Shown here piece after piece: positions 1 to 6,740 of a stretch of 7,589 bases of DNA. The notes under the pieces are model-generated. The model was not told the DNA's origin, made no database searches, and saw only the letters and a list, made by a program, of their open reading frames with translations. The stretch spans positions 1-7,589 of the forward strand of contig CAUBHZ010000077.1 in NCBI GenBank assembly GCA_958435885.1, written 5' to 3'. Each line of letters begins with the position of its first letter. Within the stretch, counting starts at the first letter, position 1. A program made the position numbers and the translations under genes. The stretch is from an uncultured Intestinimonas sp. GTDB taxonomy: Bacteria; Bacillota_A; Clostridia; Oscillospirales; Oscillospiraceae.

Positions 1-693
1 CTCACCGCCGACATGGTCCGGGAGCATGAGTCCAAGCAGAAGAGCGAACTCAACGCCCTCCACGCCCAGATCAATCCCCACTTCCTCTACAAAACCATCG
101 ACAACATCGTGAGGATGATCGAGAACGGCCAGCGGGAGGACGCCATCCGGGTGGTCACCGCCCTGGCCCGGTTCTTCCGCATCAGCCTCTCCAAGGGTCG
201 CAACATCATCCCCGTCCGGGATGAGCTGGAGCATGTGCGCAACTACCTCCTCATCCAGGAGATGCGCTACAAGAACAAGTTCCACTATCAGATCACGTGC
301 CCGGAGGAGGCGGCCAACCTCACCACCATCAAGCTGGTGGTGCAGCCCATCGTGGAGAACGCCATCTACCACTCCATGGACTTCATGGACGGGGACGGCC
401 TCATCGACATCCGGGCGGAGACCGACGGGAAGGACCTGACCATCACCGTCTCCGACAACGGCCTGGGCATGCCCCCCGACGTGGTGGAGCGGCTTCTGAC
501 GGCGCCGCCCCAGCCGGGAGCCCAGGCCGGCGGGAAGCGGGGCTCCGGCATCGGGCTGAGGAACGTCCAGGAGCGCATCCGGCTCTACTTCGGGCCGGCC
601 TACGGCGTCACCATCCAGTCGGAGCCCGACGAGGGCACCGTGGTCACCCTGCACCTTCCGGCCGTGCCCTACGGGGAAATGGAGGACACCTGA
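1..693 (+). CDS. Sensor histidine kinase, YesM/LytS type (5' partial, C-terminal 230 residues)
   Basis: This is the cytoplasmic catalytic end of a membrane sensor kinase that would autophosphorylate on histidine and pass the phosphate to a response regulator. The reading frame is open from base 1, so the gene starts upstream and its membrane and sensory parts are not visible. Numbering from base 1, the His_kinase-type phosphorylation motif NPHFLY is at 25-30 with H27 as the phosphoacceptor. The N-box QPIVEN is at 115-120, the DNGLGM ATP-binding motif at 152-157, and the GSGIGLRNVQERI glycine box at 181-193. This order (short His motif directly followed by HATPase_c) is typical of the YesM/LytS group. 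Position 31 is Lys where FLYN is usual. The stop overlaps the next start by one base (TGATG), so the two genes are probably translationally coupled. No response regulator follows; it is presumably upstream. The specific signal cannot be read from this fragment; sugar sensing is inferred from the neighbours. Confidence 0.93.
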   Translation, partial: LTADMVREHESKQKSELNALHAQINPHFLYKTIDNIVRMIENGQREDAIRVVTALARFFRISLSKGRNIIPVRDELEHVRNYLLIQEMRYKNKFHYQITCPEEAANLTTIKLVVQPIVENAIYHSMDFMDGDGLIDIRAETDGKDLTITVSDNGLGMPPDVVERLLTAPPQPGAQAGGKRGSGIGLRNVQERIRLYFGPAYGVTIQSEPDEGTVVTLHLPAVPYGEMEDT

Positions 694-1598
694 TGAGCAA
701 AAATGAGCGCCATATCTTTATCGGGGTGCTGCTGGTGCTGGCGGCGGCCCTGGCGGTGATGCTCATCCAGAATATCCTCGGGAGCGGGCAGCCGGAGATC
801 CGGCGGGTGTCGGTGCTGCTGGACGGCGAGGGGGAGTCTTATTGGCAGAACTTCCGCCTGGGCGTGGACAAGGCCGCCCGGGAGCACAATGTGGACGTGC
901 GCTATGTCTACCGGTATGACGGTCCCGCCGGAACGGCCCAGGCGGAGCAGCTGCGCCGGGAATGGGAGGGTGAGCTGGACGGGGTGATCCTGGTGCCTGT
1001 GAACGGCGAGGCCCTGGCCGAGGCCCTCCGGGAGGCGCCCTCCGGACTGGCGGTGACCGTGGTGGGTCCCGCCCTGTCCGGCGTGGAGGGGACGTGCACC
1101 ATCTCGGCCTCCCCGGAGGAGATGGGCCGGCGGCTGGCCGACGCCGTGGCCGACAGCGGCGCCTCCTCCTGTGCGGTGATCCTCACCGGCCAGGAGGGGG
1201 AGACCGCCCTGCGCCGGTACCGCGGTCTGGAGGAGGGCCTCAAGGCCCGGGGCGTGGGCTGGCGGACGGTGATGGCGGCGGCGGTGGAGGCCCTGCCCGA
1301 GCCCAACGGCCAGCCGGTGGTGGCCCTGGAGCCGGGGACCACCGAGGCCCTGTGTGCCCGGGGCGGACCGGTCTACGGCTTCGGTGCCTCCAACAGCATC
1401 CTGCGCAGCCTGGAGGAGGGCACGGCGGCGGCGCTGGTGGTCCAGAGCGACTATGACGCCGGCTATCTGAGCCTCCTCAGCGTGCTGGAGGCCCTGGACG
1501 GGGCGCAGCCGGAGGACCAGACCCTGGACTGCTACACCGTTACGGCGGAGAATATGTTCACCGACCCCCTGGATCAGATCCTGTTCCCGGTGGCGTGA
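693..1598 (+). CDS. Membrane-anchored periplasmic-binding-fold protein, probable accessory sensor subunit
   Basis: Encodes 301 residues. The ATG at 693 overlaps the kinase stop and has GGAGG at 681-685, seven bases upstream, which fixes the start. Residues 8-25 form one hydrophobic segment after a short charged N-terminus, with no lipobox cysteine, so the protein is probably held by an uncleaved signal anchor with the rest outside the membrane. The remainder resembles a type 1 sugar-binding protein (Peripla_BP_4-like): a VSVLL beta strand followed by a helix carrying SYWQNF, a DGVILVPVN strand, a VVALEPGTTEA segment near 209-218 and GFGAS at 229-233. Compared with E. coli MglB, the FFN, NND and VFGVD sugar-contact motifs are replaced (VVGP, EPG, GFGAS), so it may bind another ligand or none and act mainly by contacting the kinase. 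That role is inference from gene order and from kinase-partner binding proteins such as XylFII of C. beijerinckii. A degenerate transport protein is the alternative. Confidence 0.8.
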   Translation: MSKNERHIFIGVLLVLAAALAVMLIQNILGSGQPEIRRVSVLLDGEGESYWQNFRLGVDKAAREHNVDVRYVYRYDGPAGTAQAEQLRREWEGELDGVILVPVNGEALAEALREAPSGLAVTVVGPALSGVEGTCTISASPEEMGRRLADAVADSGASSCAVILTGQEGETALRRYRGLEEGLKARGVGWRTVMAAAVEALPEPNGQPVVALEPGTTEALCARGGPVYGFGASNSILRSLEEGTAAALVVQSDYDAGYLSLLSVLEALDGAQPEDQTLDCYTVTAENMFTDPLDQILFPVA

Positions 1599-1605
1599 GA
1601 CGGAG

Positions 1606-1611
1606 AGGAGG
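1606..1611 (+). promoter_or_regulatory. Ribosome binding site of the GTG-started MglB-like gene
   Basis: A perfect AGGAGG lies six bases before the GTG at 1618. It supports this non-ATG start, which also gives a correctly placed signal peptide and lipobox. Confidence 0.85.
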
Positions 1612-1617
1612 GATACT

Positions 1618-2643
1618 GTGAGAAGAGGCGTATGTGCGCTGCTGGCGGCGGCGCTGCTGTGTCTGACCGCCTGCGCCCCCCGGAGGAGCGGGGGAGAGGA
1701 GACGCTGCGCATCGGTGTGGCGGTCTACAAGGGGACGGACACTTACATCACCAACATGACCCAGGCCATGGAGTCCGCGGCCCAGGACTGGAGCGAGGAG
1801 AGCGGCGAACGGGTCCAGATCACGGTGTCCGACGCCCTGGAGAACCAGAACACCCAGAACGAGCAGATCGACCGCTTTCTCTCCCTGGGCTATGACGTGC
1901 TGTGCGTCAATCTGGTGGACCGTACCGACGCCGCCCGGGTCATCGGCAAGGCCCGGGAAGCGGATGTGCCGGTGGTCTTCTTCAACCGGGAGCCGGTCCA
2001 GGAGGACCTGGAGAGCTGGGAGAAGGTCTACTACGTGGGCTCCGACGCCCGGCAGTCCGCCCAGCTCCAGGCCCAGATCGTGCTGGAGCTGTGGGAGAGC
2101 GACCCCGCCGCCCTGGACAAGAACGGGGACGGAATCCTCCAGTACGCCATGCTGGAGGGGGAGAGCCGCCACCAGGACGCCATGATCCGCACGGAGGTGT
2201 CGGTCCAGACCCTGCGGGATGCCAGGGTTCCCCTGGAGCGGGTGGAGAGCGGCATCGCCAACTGGGAGCGCAGCCAGGCCGACGCCCTGGCCGAGAGCTG
2301 GCTGCTGGAGCGGCCGGACATCGAGCTCATCCTCTGCAACAATGACGACATGGCCCTGGGTGCCGCCGACGCCGCAGAACGGCTGGGGCTGGATTTTGGG
2401 AACATCGTGGGCATCGACGGTACCCCCCAGGGCCTGGAGGCGGTGGAGGACGGCAGGCTGCTGGGCACCGTGGTCATGGATTACGCCGCCCACGGCGCCG
2501 CCATTTTCCAGCTGGCCCGGACCCTGGGCTCCGGCGAGGAACCGGGAGAGATGGAAAATATGGAAGATAACACCATACGTATTCCCATGCACATCCAGAG
2601 GGCAGATCAGGCCTTTTCGGCTATTCCACCAGAAACCAATTGA
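1618..2643 (+). CDS. MglB-like galactose/glucose-binding lipoprotein, probable sensor or second binding protein
   Basis: Encodes 341 residues from a GTG start. The signal peptide ends at a lipobox LTAC with Cys19, so this is a lipoprotein outside the membrane; only about a dozen residues separate Cys19 from the first beta strand. The body is a type 1 sugar-binding protein of the galactose/glucose family. By alignment from memory to E. coli MglB, the ligand contacts are D41 (D14), aromatic Y43 (F16), N123 in FFNREP (N91), H185, D187 and R191 (H152, D154, R158), W216 (W183), the NND motif at 241-243 (N211) and D267 (D236). Only N256 differs, being M287. A calcium loop DKNGDG is at 167-172, with Q175 and E236 as further ligand candidates. 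It sits 19 bases after the anchored binding-fold gene, and so belongs to the kinase operon rather than to mglBAC. Its job could be presenting sugar to the kinase system or serving as an alternate transporter subunit; the first is favoured by gene order only. Confidence 0.88.
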   Translation: MRRGVCALLAAALLCLTACAPRRSGGEETLRIGVAVYKGTDTYITNMTQAMESAAQDWSEESGERVQITVSDALENQNTQNEQIDRFLSLGYDVLCVNLVDRTDAARVIGKAREADVPVVFFNREPVQEDLESWEKVYYVGSDARQSAQLQAQIVLELWESDPAALDKNGDGILQYAMLEGESRHQDAMIRTEVSVQTLRDARVPLERVESGIANWERSQADALAESWLLERPDIELILCNNDDMALGAADAAERLGLDFGNIVGIDGTPQGLEAVEDGRLLGTVVMDYAAHGAAIFQLARTLGSGEEPGEMENMEDNTIRIPMHIQRADQAFSAIPPETN

Positions 2644-2736
2644 GTATTTTGCATAAAACTGCCAAAGCATCGGCGGAGGAAAATAGAATATTTATGGAAT
2701 GAGGTGATTTTTGCTATGGCCTTTTCCCGGGTTTCA

Positions 2737-2745
2737 TGGTATGAT
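2737..2745 (+). promoter_or_regulatory. Candidate extended -10 promoter element for mglBAC
   Basis: TGG followed by TATGAT (2740-2745) matches an extended -10 box (TGn plus a five-of-six match to TATAAT). No good -35 lies at 16-18 bases upstream; TTGCTA at 2711-2716 is too far away at 23 bases. A weak -35 would fit a promoter that needs an activator such as the response regulator. The call rests on motif and position only. Confidence 0.4.
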
Positions 2746-2755
2746 GATCGTGGTA

Positions 2756-2772
2756 AAGCTCCGGAAGAGCTT
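2756..2772 (+). promoter_or_regulatory. Short stem-loop in the mglB leader
   Basis: AAGCTC (2756-2761) pairs with GAGCTT (2767-2772) across a five-base loop. It starts about a dozen bases after the candidate -10 and ends 13 bases before the Shine-Dalgarno, so it would form a 5'-end hairpin on the mglB mRNA. Such hairpins can stabilise transcripts; with six pairs, it may also be chance. Confidence 0.3.
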
Positions 2773-2785
2773 CCAAACAAAAATC

Positions 2786-2792
2786 AAGGAGG
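2786..2792 (+). promoter_or_regulatory. Ribosome binding site of mglB
   Basis: AAGGAGG lies seven bases before the ATG at 2800. It selects this start over the in-frame GTG at 2704, which would add 32 residues ahead of an otherwise ideal lipoprotein signal peptide. Confidence 0.9.
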
Positions 2793-2799
2793 ATCTTAC

Positions 2800-3951
2800 A
2801 TGAAACTGAAAAAGCTGTCCGCTCTGCTCCTGGCCGGCGCCATGTGCGTGAGCATCGCCGCTTGCTCCGGCGGCACCTCCAGCACCCCTGCTCCCACCGG
2901 GTCCAGCGCTCCTGCCGAGACCGGCAGCGTGGCTGCCTCCGACCTGAGCGTTGCTGTCTTCTACTACAACTACTCCGACGTGTACATCTCCAGCGTCCGC
3001 AACAACATGGACACCATGCTGAGCGCGATGGGCATCACCCCCGATAACTACGACGGCGCTGGCAACCAGTCCCAGCAGACTGACCAGATCAACACCGCCA
3101 TCGCCAACGGCGCCAACCTGCTGATCGTCAACATCGTGGAGACCTCCTCCCCCGATGCCGCTCAGAACGCCGTGGACGCCGCCAAGGCCGCCGATATTCC
3201 CATCATCTTCTTCAACCGCGAGGTCGACAGCGATGTGGTGAACAGCTATGAGAAGTGCGCCTTCGTGGGTACCGATGCCCCCGAGGCCGGCCACATGCAG
3301 GGCAAGATGATCGGTGACTATCTGGTCGCCAACTTCGACACCGTGGACCTCAACGGCGACGGCAAGATCTCCTACGTCATGTTCAAGGGCCAGGAGGGCA
3401 ACGCCGAGGCCGAGTACCGCACCCAGTACGCCGTGGAGGACGCCGACGCTATCCTCACCGAGGCCGGCAAGGAGCCCCTCTCCTATTATGGTGGTGACGA
3501 CGTGGCCACCAAGTACCTGGTTGACCAGAACGGCACCTGGTCCTCCGCCGCTGCTGTGGCCTACATGGACACCATCCTGGCCGAGTACTCCGAGGCCAAC
3601 GGCAACATGATCGAGCTGGTCATCGCCAACAACGACGATATGGCCATGGGCGCCATCTCCTCCCTCCAGACCGCCGGCTACAACCTGGGCGACGGCTCCT
3701 CCACCACCATCCCCGTCTTCGGTGTGGACGCCATCGACTCCGCCAAGCAGGCCATCGATGAGGGCAAGATGACCGGTACCGTCATGCAGGACGCCGAGGG
3801 TATGGCCAGCACCATCACCGCTCTGGTGGGCAACATCCAGAACGGCGGCGCTCTGATGGACGGCATCGACGATGCCGCCGGTTACATCGTGGACACCGAT
3901 GTGGCCAAGATCCGCGTGCCTTACGGCCTCTACACTGCCGACGCTGAGTAA
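2800..3951 (+). CDS. mglB: Galactose/glucose-type ABC transporter substrate-binding lipoprotein MglB
   Basis: Encodes 383 residues. It captures hexose outside the cell and delivers it to the MglAC importer. The signal peptide has Lys residues at 2, 4 and 5, a hydrophobic core and an IAAC lipobox with Cys22. A Ser/Thr/Pro/Ala/Gly-rich tether of about 25 residues follows. Family landmarks, aligned from memory to E. coli MglB, are D60 and Y62 (D14, F16), N139 in FFNRE (N91), R207 (R158), W247 (W183), ANND at 276-279 and D310 in VFGVD (D236). The calcium loop DLNGDG is at 183-188, with E272 matching the distal Glu ligand. Three contacts differ from E. coli: N201 for H152, E203 for D154 and Q330 for N256, so the exact sugar may not be galactose. 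All four Arg codons are CGC, suggesting codon selection for high expression, unlike the sensory genes upstream. It is the first gene of mglBAC, with its own leader and a strong stem-loop after it. Confidence 0.94.
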   Translation: MKLKKLSALLLAGAMCVSIAACSGGTSSTPAPTGSSAPAETGSVAASDLSVAVFYYNYSDVYISSVRNNMDTMLSAMGITPDNYDGAGNQSQQTDQINTAIANGANLLIVNIVETSSPDAAQNAVDAAKAADIPIIFFNREVDSDVVNSYEKCAFVGTDAPEAGHMQGKMIGDYLVANFDTVDLNGDGKISYVMFKGQEGNAEAEYRTQYAVEDADAILTEAGKEPLSYYGGDDVATKYLVDQNGTWSSAAAVAYMDTILAEYSEANGNMIELVIANNDDMAMGAISSLQTAGYNLGDGSSTTIPVFGVDAIDSAKQAIDEGKMTGTVMQDAEGMASTITALVGNIQNGGALMDGIDDAAGYIVDTDVAKIRVPYGLYTADAE

Positions 3952-3995
3952 TCCAAGCGCACGCTCGATCGGCCCCAAGAAACAAGAAAGACGAG

Positions 3996-4023
3996 CGGGG
4001 CTGCCGGCAAGCCGGCAGCCCCG
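3996..4023 (+). terminator. Strong intercistronic stem-loop, probable partial terminator or mRNA stabiliser
   Basis: Bases 3996-4008 (CGGGGCTGCCGGC) are a perfect reverse complement of 4011-4023, giving 13 G+C-rich pairs. With a real loop of four bases, 12 pairs would form. Only three T residues follow (4024-4026), so complete termination is unlikely. The position, right after the binding-protein gene and before the ATPase gene, suits partial termination or protection of the mglB message from 3' decay. Either would yield more MglB than MglA/MglC, a common need of ABC importers. Function is inferred; the pairing is directly visible. Confidence 0.7.
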
Positions 4024-4040
4024 TTTCTGCTCCATGCGGA

Positions 4041-4057
4041 GCGTCTGCTTGAGACGC
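4041..4057 (+). other. Small stem-loop in the mglA leader
   Basis: GCGTCT (4041-4046) pairs with AGACGC (4052-4057) around a five-base loop. It lies 18 bases after the large stem and about 80 bases ahead of mglA. No T-run follows, so it is not a terminator. Its role is unknown and chance is possible. Confidence 0.35.
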
Positions 4058-4139
4058 CTCCTCTCTCCGGTCCGGCCGAGGGAGGGCGCGCTTGAAGCAG
4101 AGGCTCTGAGGAGAGAATCGGAAAAGGAGGAGGAAGCAT

Positions 4140-5639
4140 ATGGATCAGCCGGTACTGCTGGAAATGCGCGATATCAGCAAATCCTTTCCCGGCGTCAAGG
4201 CCCTGGACAATGTCCACCTGACGGTCCGGCCCGGTACCGTCCACGCCCTTATGGGTGAGAACGGCGCCGGCAAGTCCACCCTGATGAAATGTCTCTTCGG
4301 CATCTACTCCAGAGACAGCGGCACCATCATCCTGGATGGCAAGGAGGTCAACTTCAGAAGCTCGAAGGAGGCTCTGGAGAACGGCGTGGCCATGGTGCAC
4401 CAGGAGCTCAACCAGGCCCTGACCCGCAGCGTTATGGACAACCTGTGGCTGGGCCGCTATCCCAAGGTGGGCGGCATCATGGTCAGTGAGCGGGCCATGG
4501 CCAAGCGCACCAAGGAGATCTTTGAGCAGCTGGAAGTGAATGTAGACCCCAAGACCATCATGTCCACCATGCCCGTCTCCCAGCGGCAGATGGTGGAGAT
4601 CGCCAAAGCCGTCTCCTACAACGCCAAGATCGTGGTCTTTGATGAGCCCACCTCGTCCCTGACGGAGACGGAGGTGGAGCACCTGTTCCGCATCATCAAC
4701 ATGCTCCGGGACAAGGGCTGCGGCATCATCTATATCTCCCACAAGATGGAGGAGATTCTCCGCATCAGCGATGATGTCACCATCATGCGTGACGGTACCT
4801 GGGTGGCCACCCGGCCGGCCAAGGAGCTCACCATGAATGAGATCATCAAGCTCATGGTGGGCCGCGAGCTCACCAACCGTTTCCCGCCCAAGACCAACGA
4901 GCCCGGCGAGGTCATCCTGGACGTGGAGCACCTCTCCGGCAAGTACACCCGGCTGAAGGAGGCCTCCTTCCAGCTGCGGAAGGGCGAGATCCTGGGCATC
5001 GCCGGCCTGGACGGCTCCGGCCGCACCGAGGTGCTGGAGAACCTCTTCGGCGCCATGACCAAGGGCGGCGGTACCATCAAGCTCCACGGCAAGGAGATCA
5101 AGAACCGCACGCCCCGGGAGTCCATCAAAAACGGCTTTGCCCTCCTCACCGAGGAGCGCCGGGCCACCGGTATCTTCGGTATCCGGGACATCAAGGAGAA
5201 TACCGTCATCTCCAACCTGAAGAGCTACCTCTTGGGCGGCATCTGCCTGAGCGACAAGAAGATGCGGGAGGACACCGACTGGGCCATCCAGGCCATGCAC
5301 ATCAAGACCCCCAGTCAGTCCACCCAGATCCGGTCTCTCTCCGGCGGCAACCAGCAGAAGGTCATCATCGGCCGGTGGCTCCTCACCAAGCCGGAGGTGC
5401 TGCTGCTGGACGAGCCCACCCGCGGCATCGACGTGGGCGCCAAGTATGAGATCTACGAGCTCATCATCGACCTGGCCAACCAGGGCAAGGGAGTCATCAT
5501 GGTCTCCTCCGAGATGCCGGAGCTGCTGGGCGTGTGTGACCGCATTCTGGTCATGTCCGGCGGCCAGCTGGCCGGCGAGGTAGACGCAAAGAACACCAGC
5601 CAGGAAGAGATCCTGACCCTGGCCGCCAAATATGTGTAA
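4140..5639 (+). CDS. mglA: Galactose/glucose-type ABC transporter ATP-binding protein MglA
   Basis: Encodes 499 residues, near the roughly 506 of E. coli MglA. It is a tandem two-domain ATPase that powers sugar import through MglC at the inner face of the membrane. In domain 1, Walker [10 protein letters not shown] is at 39-47, the signature region is degenerate (VSQRQ near 146-150), Walker B ends in DEPT at 168-171 and the switch His is H201 in ISHKMEE. In domain 2, the P-loop is degenerate (GLDGSGRT at 289-296, with Arg295 in place of the catalytic Lys), the signature LSGGNQQK is canonical at 400-407 and Walker B LLLDEPT carries D424 and E425. This asymmetry is normal for the monosaccharide MglA/RbsA/XylG family. 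Stretches such as [29 protein letters not shown] and RGIDVGAK point to MglA specifically. GGAGG repeats at 4126-4133 lie 6-9 bases before the ATG. mglC follows after 16 bases, so the two are co-transcribed. Confidence 0.96.
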   Translation: MDQPVLLEMRDISKSFPGVKALDNVHLTVRPGTVHALMGENGAGKSTLMKCLFGIYSRDSGTIILDGKEVNFRSSKEALENGVAMVHQELNQALTRSVMDNLWLGRYPKVGGIMVSERAMAKRTKEIFEQLEVNVDPKTIMSTMPVSQRQMVEIAKAVSYNAKIVVFDEPTSSLTETEVEHLFRIINMLRDKGCGIIYISHKMEEILRISDDVTIMRDGTWVATRPAKELTMNEIIKLMVGRELTNRFPPKTNEPGEVILDVEHLSGKYTRLKEASFQLRKGEILGIAGLDGSGRTEVLENLFGAMTKGGGTIKLHGKEIKNRTPRESIKNGFALLTEERRATGIFGIRDIKENTVISNLKSYLLGGICLSDKKMREDTDWAIQAMHIKTPSQSTQIRSLSGGNQQKVIIGRWLLTKPEVLLLDEPTRGIDVGAKYEIYELIIDLANQGKGVIMVSSEMPELLGVCDRILVMSGGQLAGEVDAKNTSQEEILTLAAKYV

Positions 5640-5642
5640 AGG

Positions 5643-5647
5643 GGAGG
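5643..5647 (+). promoter_or_regulatory. Ribosome binding site of mglC
   Basis: GGAGG, eight bases before the ATG at 5656, decides the start. The in-frame ATG at 5632 lies inside the end of mglA, lacks a Shine-Dalgarno and would add eight unlikely residues. Confidence 0.85.
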
Positions 5648-5655
5648 AACCGAGA

Positions 5656-6705
5656 ATGAGTAACCAGACCAAGACCCTGGAAAAGCCGACTTGGGATGCC
5701 AAGCGGATCGGGGATCTGATCCTCAACAACGCCCTCATCATTCTGATGCTGCTGGCCGTCATTTACATCGCCATTTCCAACGAGAATTTCCTCAAGGCAA
5801 CGTCCATCATCAACATCATCTCCCAGACGGCCGCCTACCTGCCCGCCGCCCTGGGTATCGCCGGCTGTATCGTCCTCACCGGTACCGACCTGAGCGCCGG
5901 CCGCATCGTGGGCCTGACCGCCTGTATCTCGGCCTCCCTGCTCCAGAGCACCGCCAACCTGGCCAACAAGATGTGGCCTGATATGGGCACCCTGCCCATC
6001 TGGGCCGTCATCCCCATCGCTATGATCATCGGCGCCGCCTTCGGCTGCTTCAACGGCTTCTTCGTGGCCAAGTTCAAGCTCCACCCCTTCATCGTCACCC
6101 TGGGCACCCAGCTCATCGTCTACACCCTGCTGCTCCTGTACGTCCAGGCCGGCAACAACAAGGGCATGGCCATCTCCAACCTGGACGCCTCCTATACCGA
6201 CTTCGTCAAGGGCTCCATCCTGAGCATCGGCGGCACCGCCATCCCCAACTATGTCTGGTTCGCCATCATCCTCACCGCCATCATGTGGTTCATCTGGAAC
6301 AAGACCACCTTCGGCAAGAACATGTTCGCTCTGGGCGCCAATGAGGAGGCCGCCCGGGTCTCCGGCGTCAATGTCTTCCTCACCACCATCATGGTCTTCG
6401 CTCTGGCCGGCGCCATGTACGGCTTCACCGGCTTCATCGAGGGCGCCCGCATCGGCTCCAATACCGCCAACACCGGCCTCAACTACGAGCTGGACGCCAT
6501 CGCGGCCTGCGTCATCGGCGGCGTCTCCTTCGTCGGCGGCATCGGTAAGATCCGCGGCATCGTCATCGGCGTGCTGATGCTCCGCCTCATCTTCATCGGC
6601 CTGACCATGATGAAGGTGGACCCCAACCTCCAGTACCTCATCAAGGGCGCCATCATCCTCTTTGCCTGCGCCCTGGATATGCGCAAGTATCTGGCCAAGA
6701 AGTAA
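5656..6705 (+). CDS. mglC: Galactose/glucose-type ABC transporter permease MglC
   Basis: Encodes 349 residues (E. coli MglC has 336). It is an integral membrane permease of the BPD_transp_2 family and would form the sugar channel, presumably as a homodimer because only one permease gene is present. A polar 20-residue N-terminus leads into a first hydrophobic segment at about 26-40, and several further membrane segments follow through the C-terminus. Family landmarks are GTDLSAGR at 76-83, WNKTTFGKN, the cytoplasmic coupling-type segment GANEEAARVSGVNV beginning at 227, and YELDAIAACVIGGVSF near the C-terminal third. These match E. coli MglC closely, which separates it from ribose or xylose permeases. 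The protein ends with a short basic tail (KYLAKK). It completes a transporter cassette with mglB and mglA and is followed by an intrinsic terminator. Confidence 0.95.
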   Translation: MSNQTKTLEKPTWDAKRIGDLILNNALIILMLLAVIYIAISNENFLKATSIINIISQTAAYLPAALGIAGCIVLTGTDLSAGRIVGLTACISASLLQSTANLANKMWPDMGTLPIWAVIPIAMIIGAAFGCFNGFFVAKFKLHPFIVTLGTQLIVYTLLLLYVQAGNNKGMAISNLDASYTDFVKGSILSIGGTAIPNYVWFAIILTAIMWFIWNKTTFGKNMFALGANEEAARVSGVNVFLTTIMVFALAGAMYGFTGFIEGARIGSNTANTGLNYELDAIAACVIGGVSFVGGIGKIRGIVIGVLMLRLIFIGLTMMKVDPNLQYLIKGAIILFACALDMRKYLAKK

Positions 6706-6740
6706 GGACTTTTACCAAAGGACTGTGCAGCGGCACGGGA

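Larger units (their letters stand above)
2644..2799 (+). promoter_or_regulatory. Intergenic region upstream of mglB, probable control region
   Basis: This 156-base gap holds no convincing gene. Its first part (about 2644-2715) is clearly more A+T-rich than anything else in the window, as expected for a promoter or regulator-binding region. It contains a candidate -10 element, a short stem-loop and the mglB ribosome binding site, listed separately. I looked for a match to the cre catabolite-control consensus and saw none. A binding site for the kinase's response regulator is expected here, but I could not identify clear repeats. No terminator-like stem follows the upstream gene, so read-through from the sensory genes is possible. 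Confidence 0.5.
3952..4139 (+). other. Intergenic region between mglB and mglA
   Basis: A 188-base gap within the transporter operon, unusually long next to the 16 bases between mglA and mglC. It holds a strong stem-loop (3996-4023), a second small stem (4041-4057) and a purine-rich Shine-Dalgarno tract (4125-4133) before mglA. I see no convincing small gene or promoter in it. Confidence 0.6.

Noticed and set aside
297..692. Upstream in-frame extension of the anchored binding-fold gene from an ATG at 297
   Set aside because: It lies in another frame inside the kinase gene and encodes a Gly/His/Arg-rich non-protein-like stretch. The ATG at 693 has a proper ribosome binding site and signal anchor.
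2704..2799. GTG at 2704 as an earlier mglB start
   Set aside because: It would put 32 residues ahead of a standard lipoprotein signal peptide and run across the candidate promoter. The ATG at 2800 has AAGGAGG at ideal spacing.
2644..2799. Catabolite-control (cre) site upstream of mglB
   Set aside because: I looked for the TGWAANCGNTNWCA pattern and saw no acceptable match; control may be through the two-component system.
1618..3951. Recent tandem duplication of mglB
   Set aside because: The two proteins share motifs, but they differ in tether length, pocket residues and codon use, and no near-identical DNA is visible between them, so any duplication is old.
5632..5655. ATG at 5632 as the mglC start
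   Set aside because: It overlaps the end of mglA and lacks a Shine-Dalgarno, whereas the ATG at 5656 has GGAGG eight bases upstream.
3930..5762. Very long open frame on the - strand (610 codons) opposite mglA, with similar long frames opposite mglB and the upstream lipoprotein gene
   Set aside because: These follow from C/G-rich third codon positions in the + strand genes. The translations are rich in Gly, His, Val and Leu repeats with no recognisable domains, while the + strand genes are certain.
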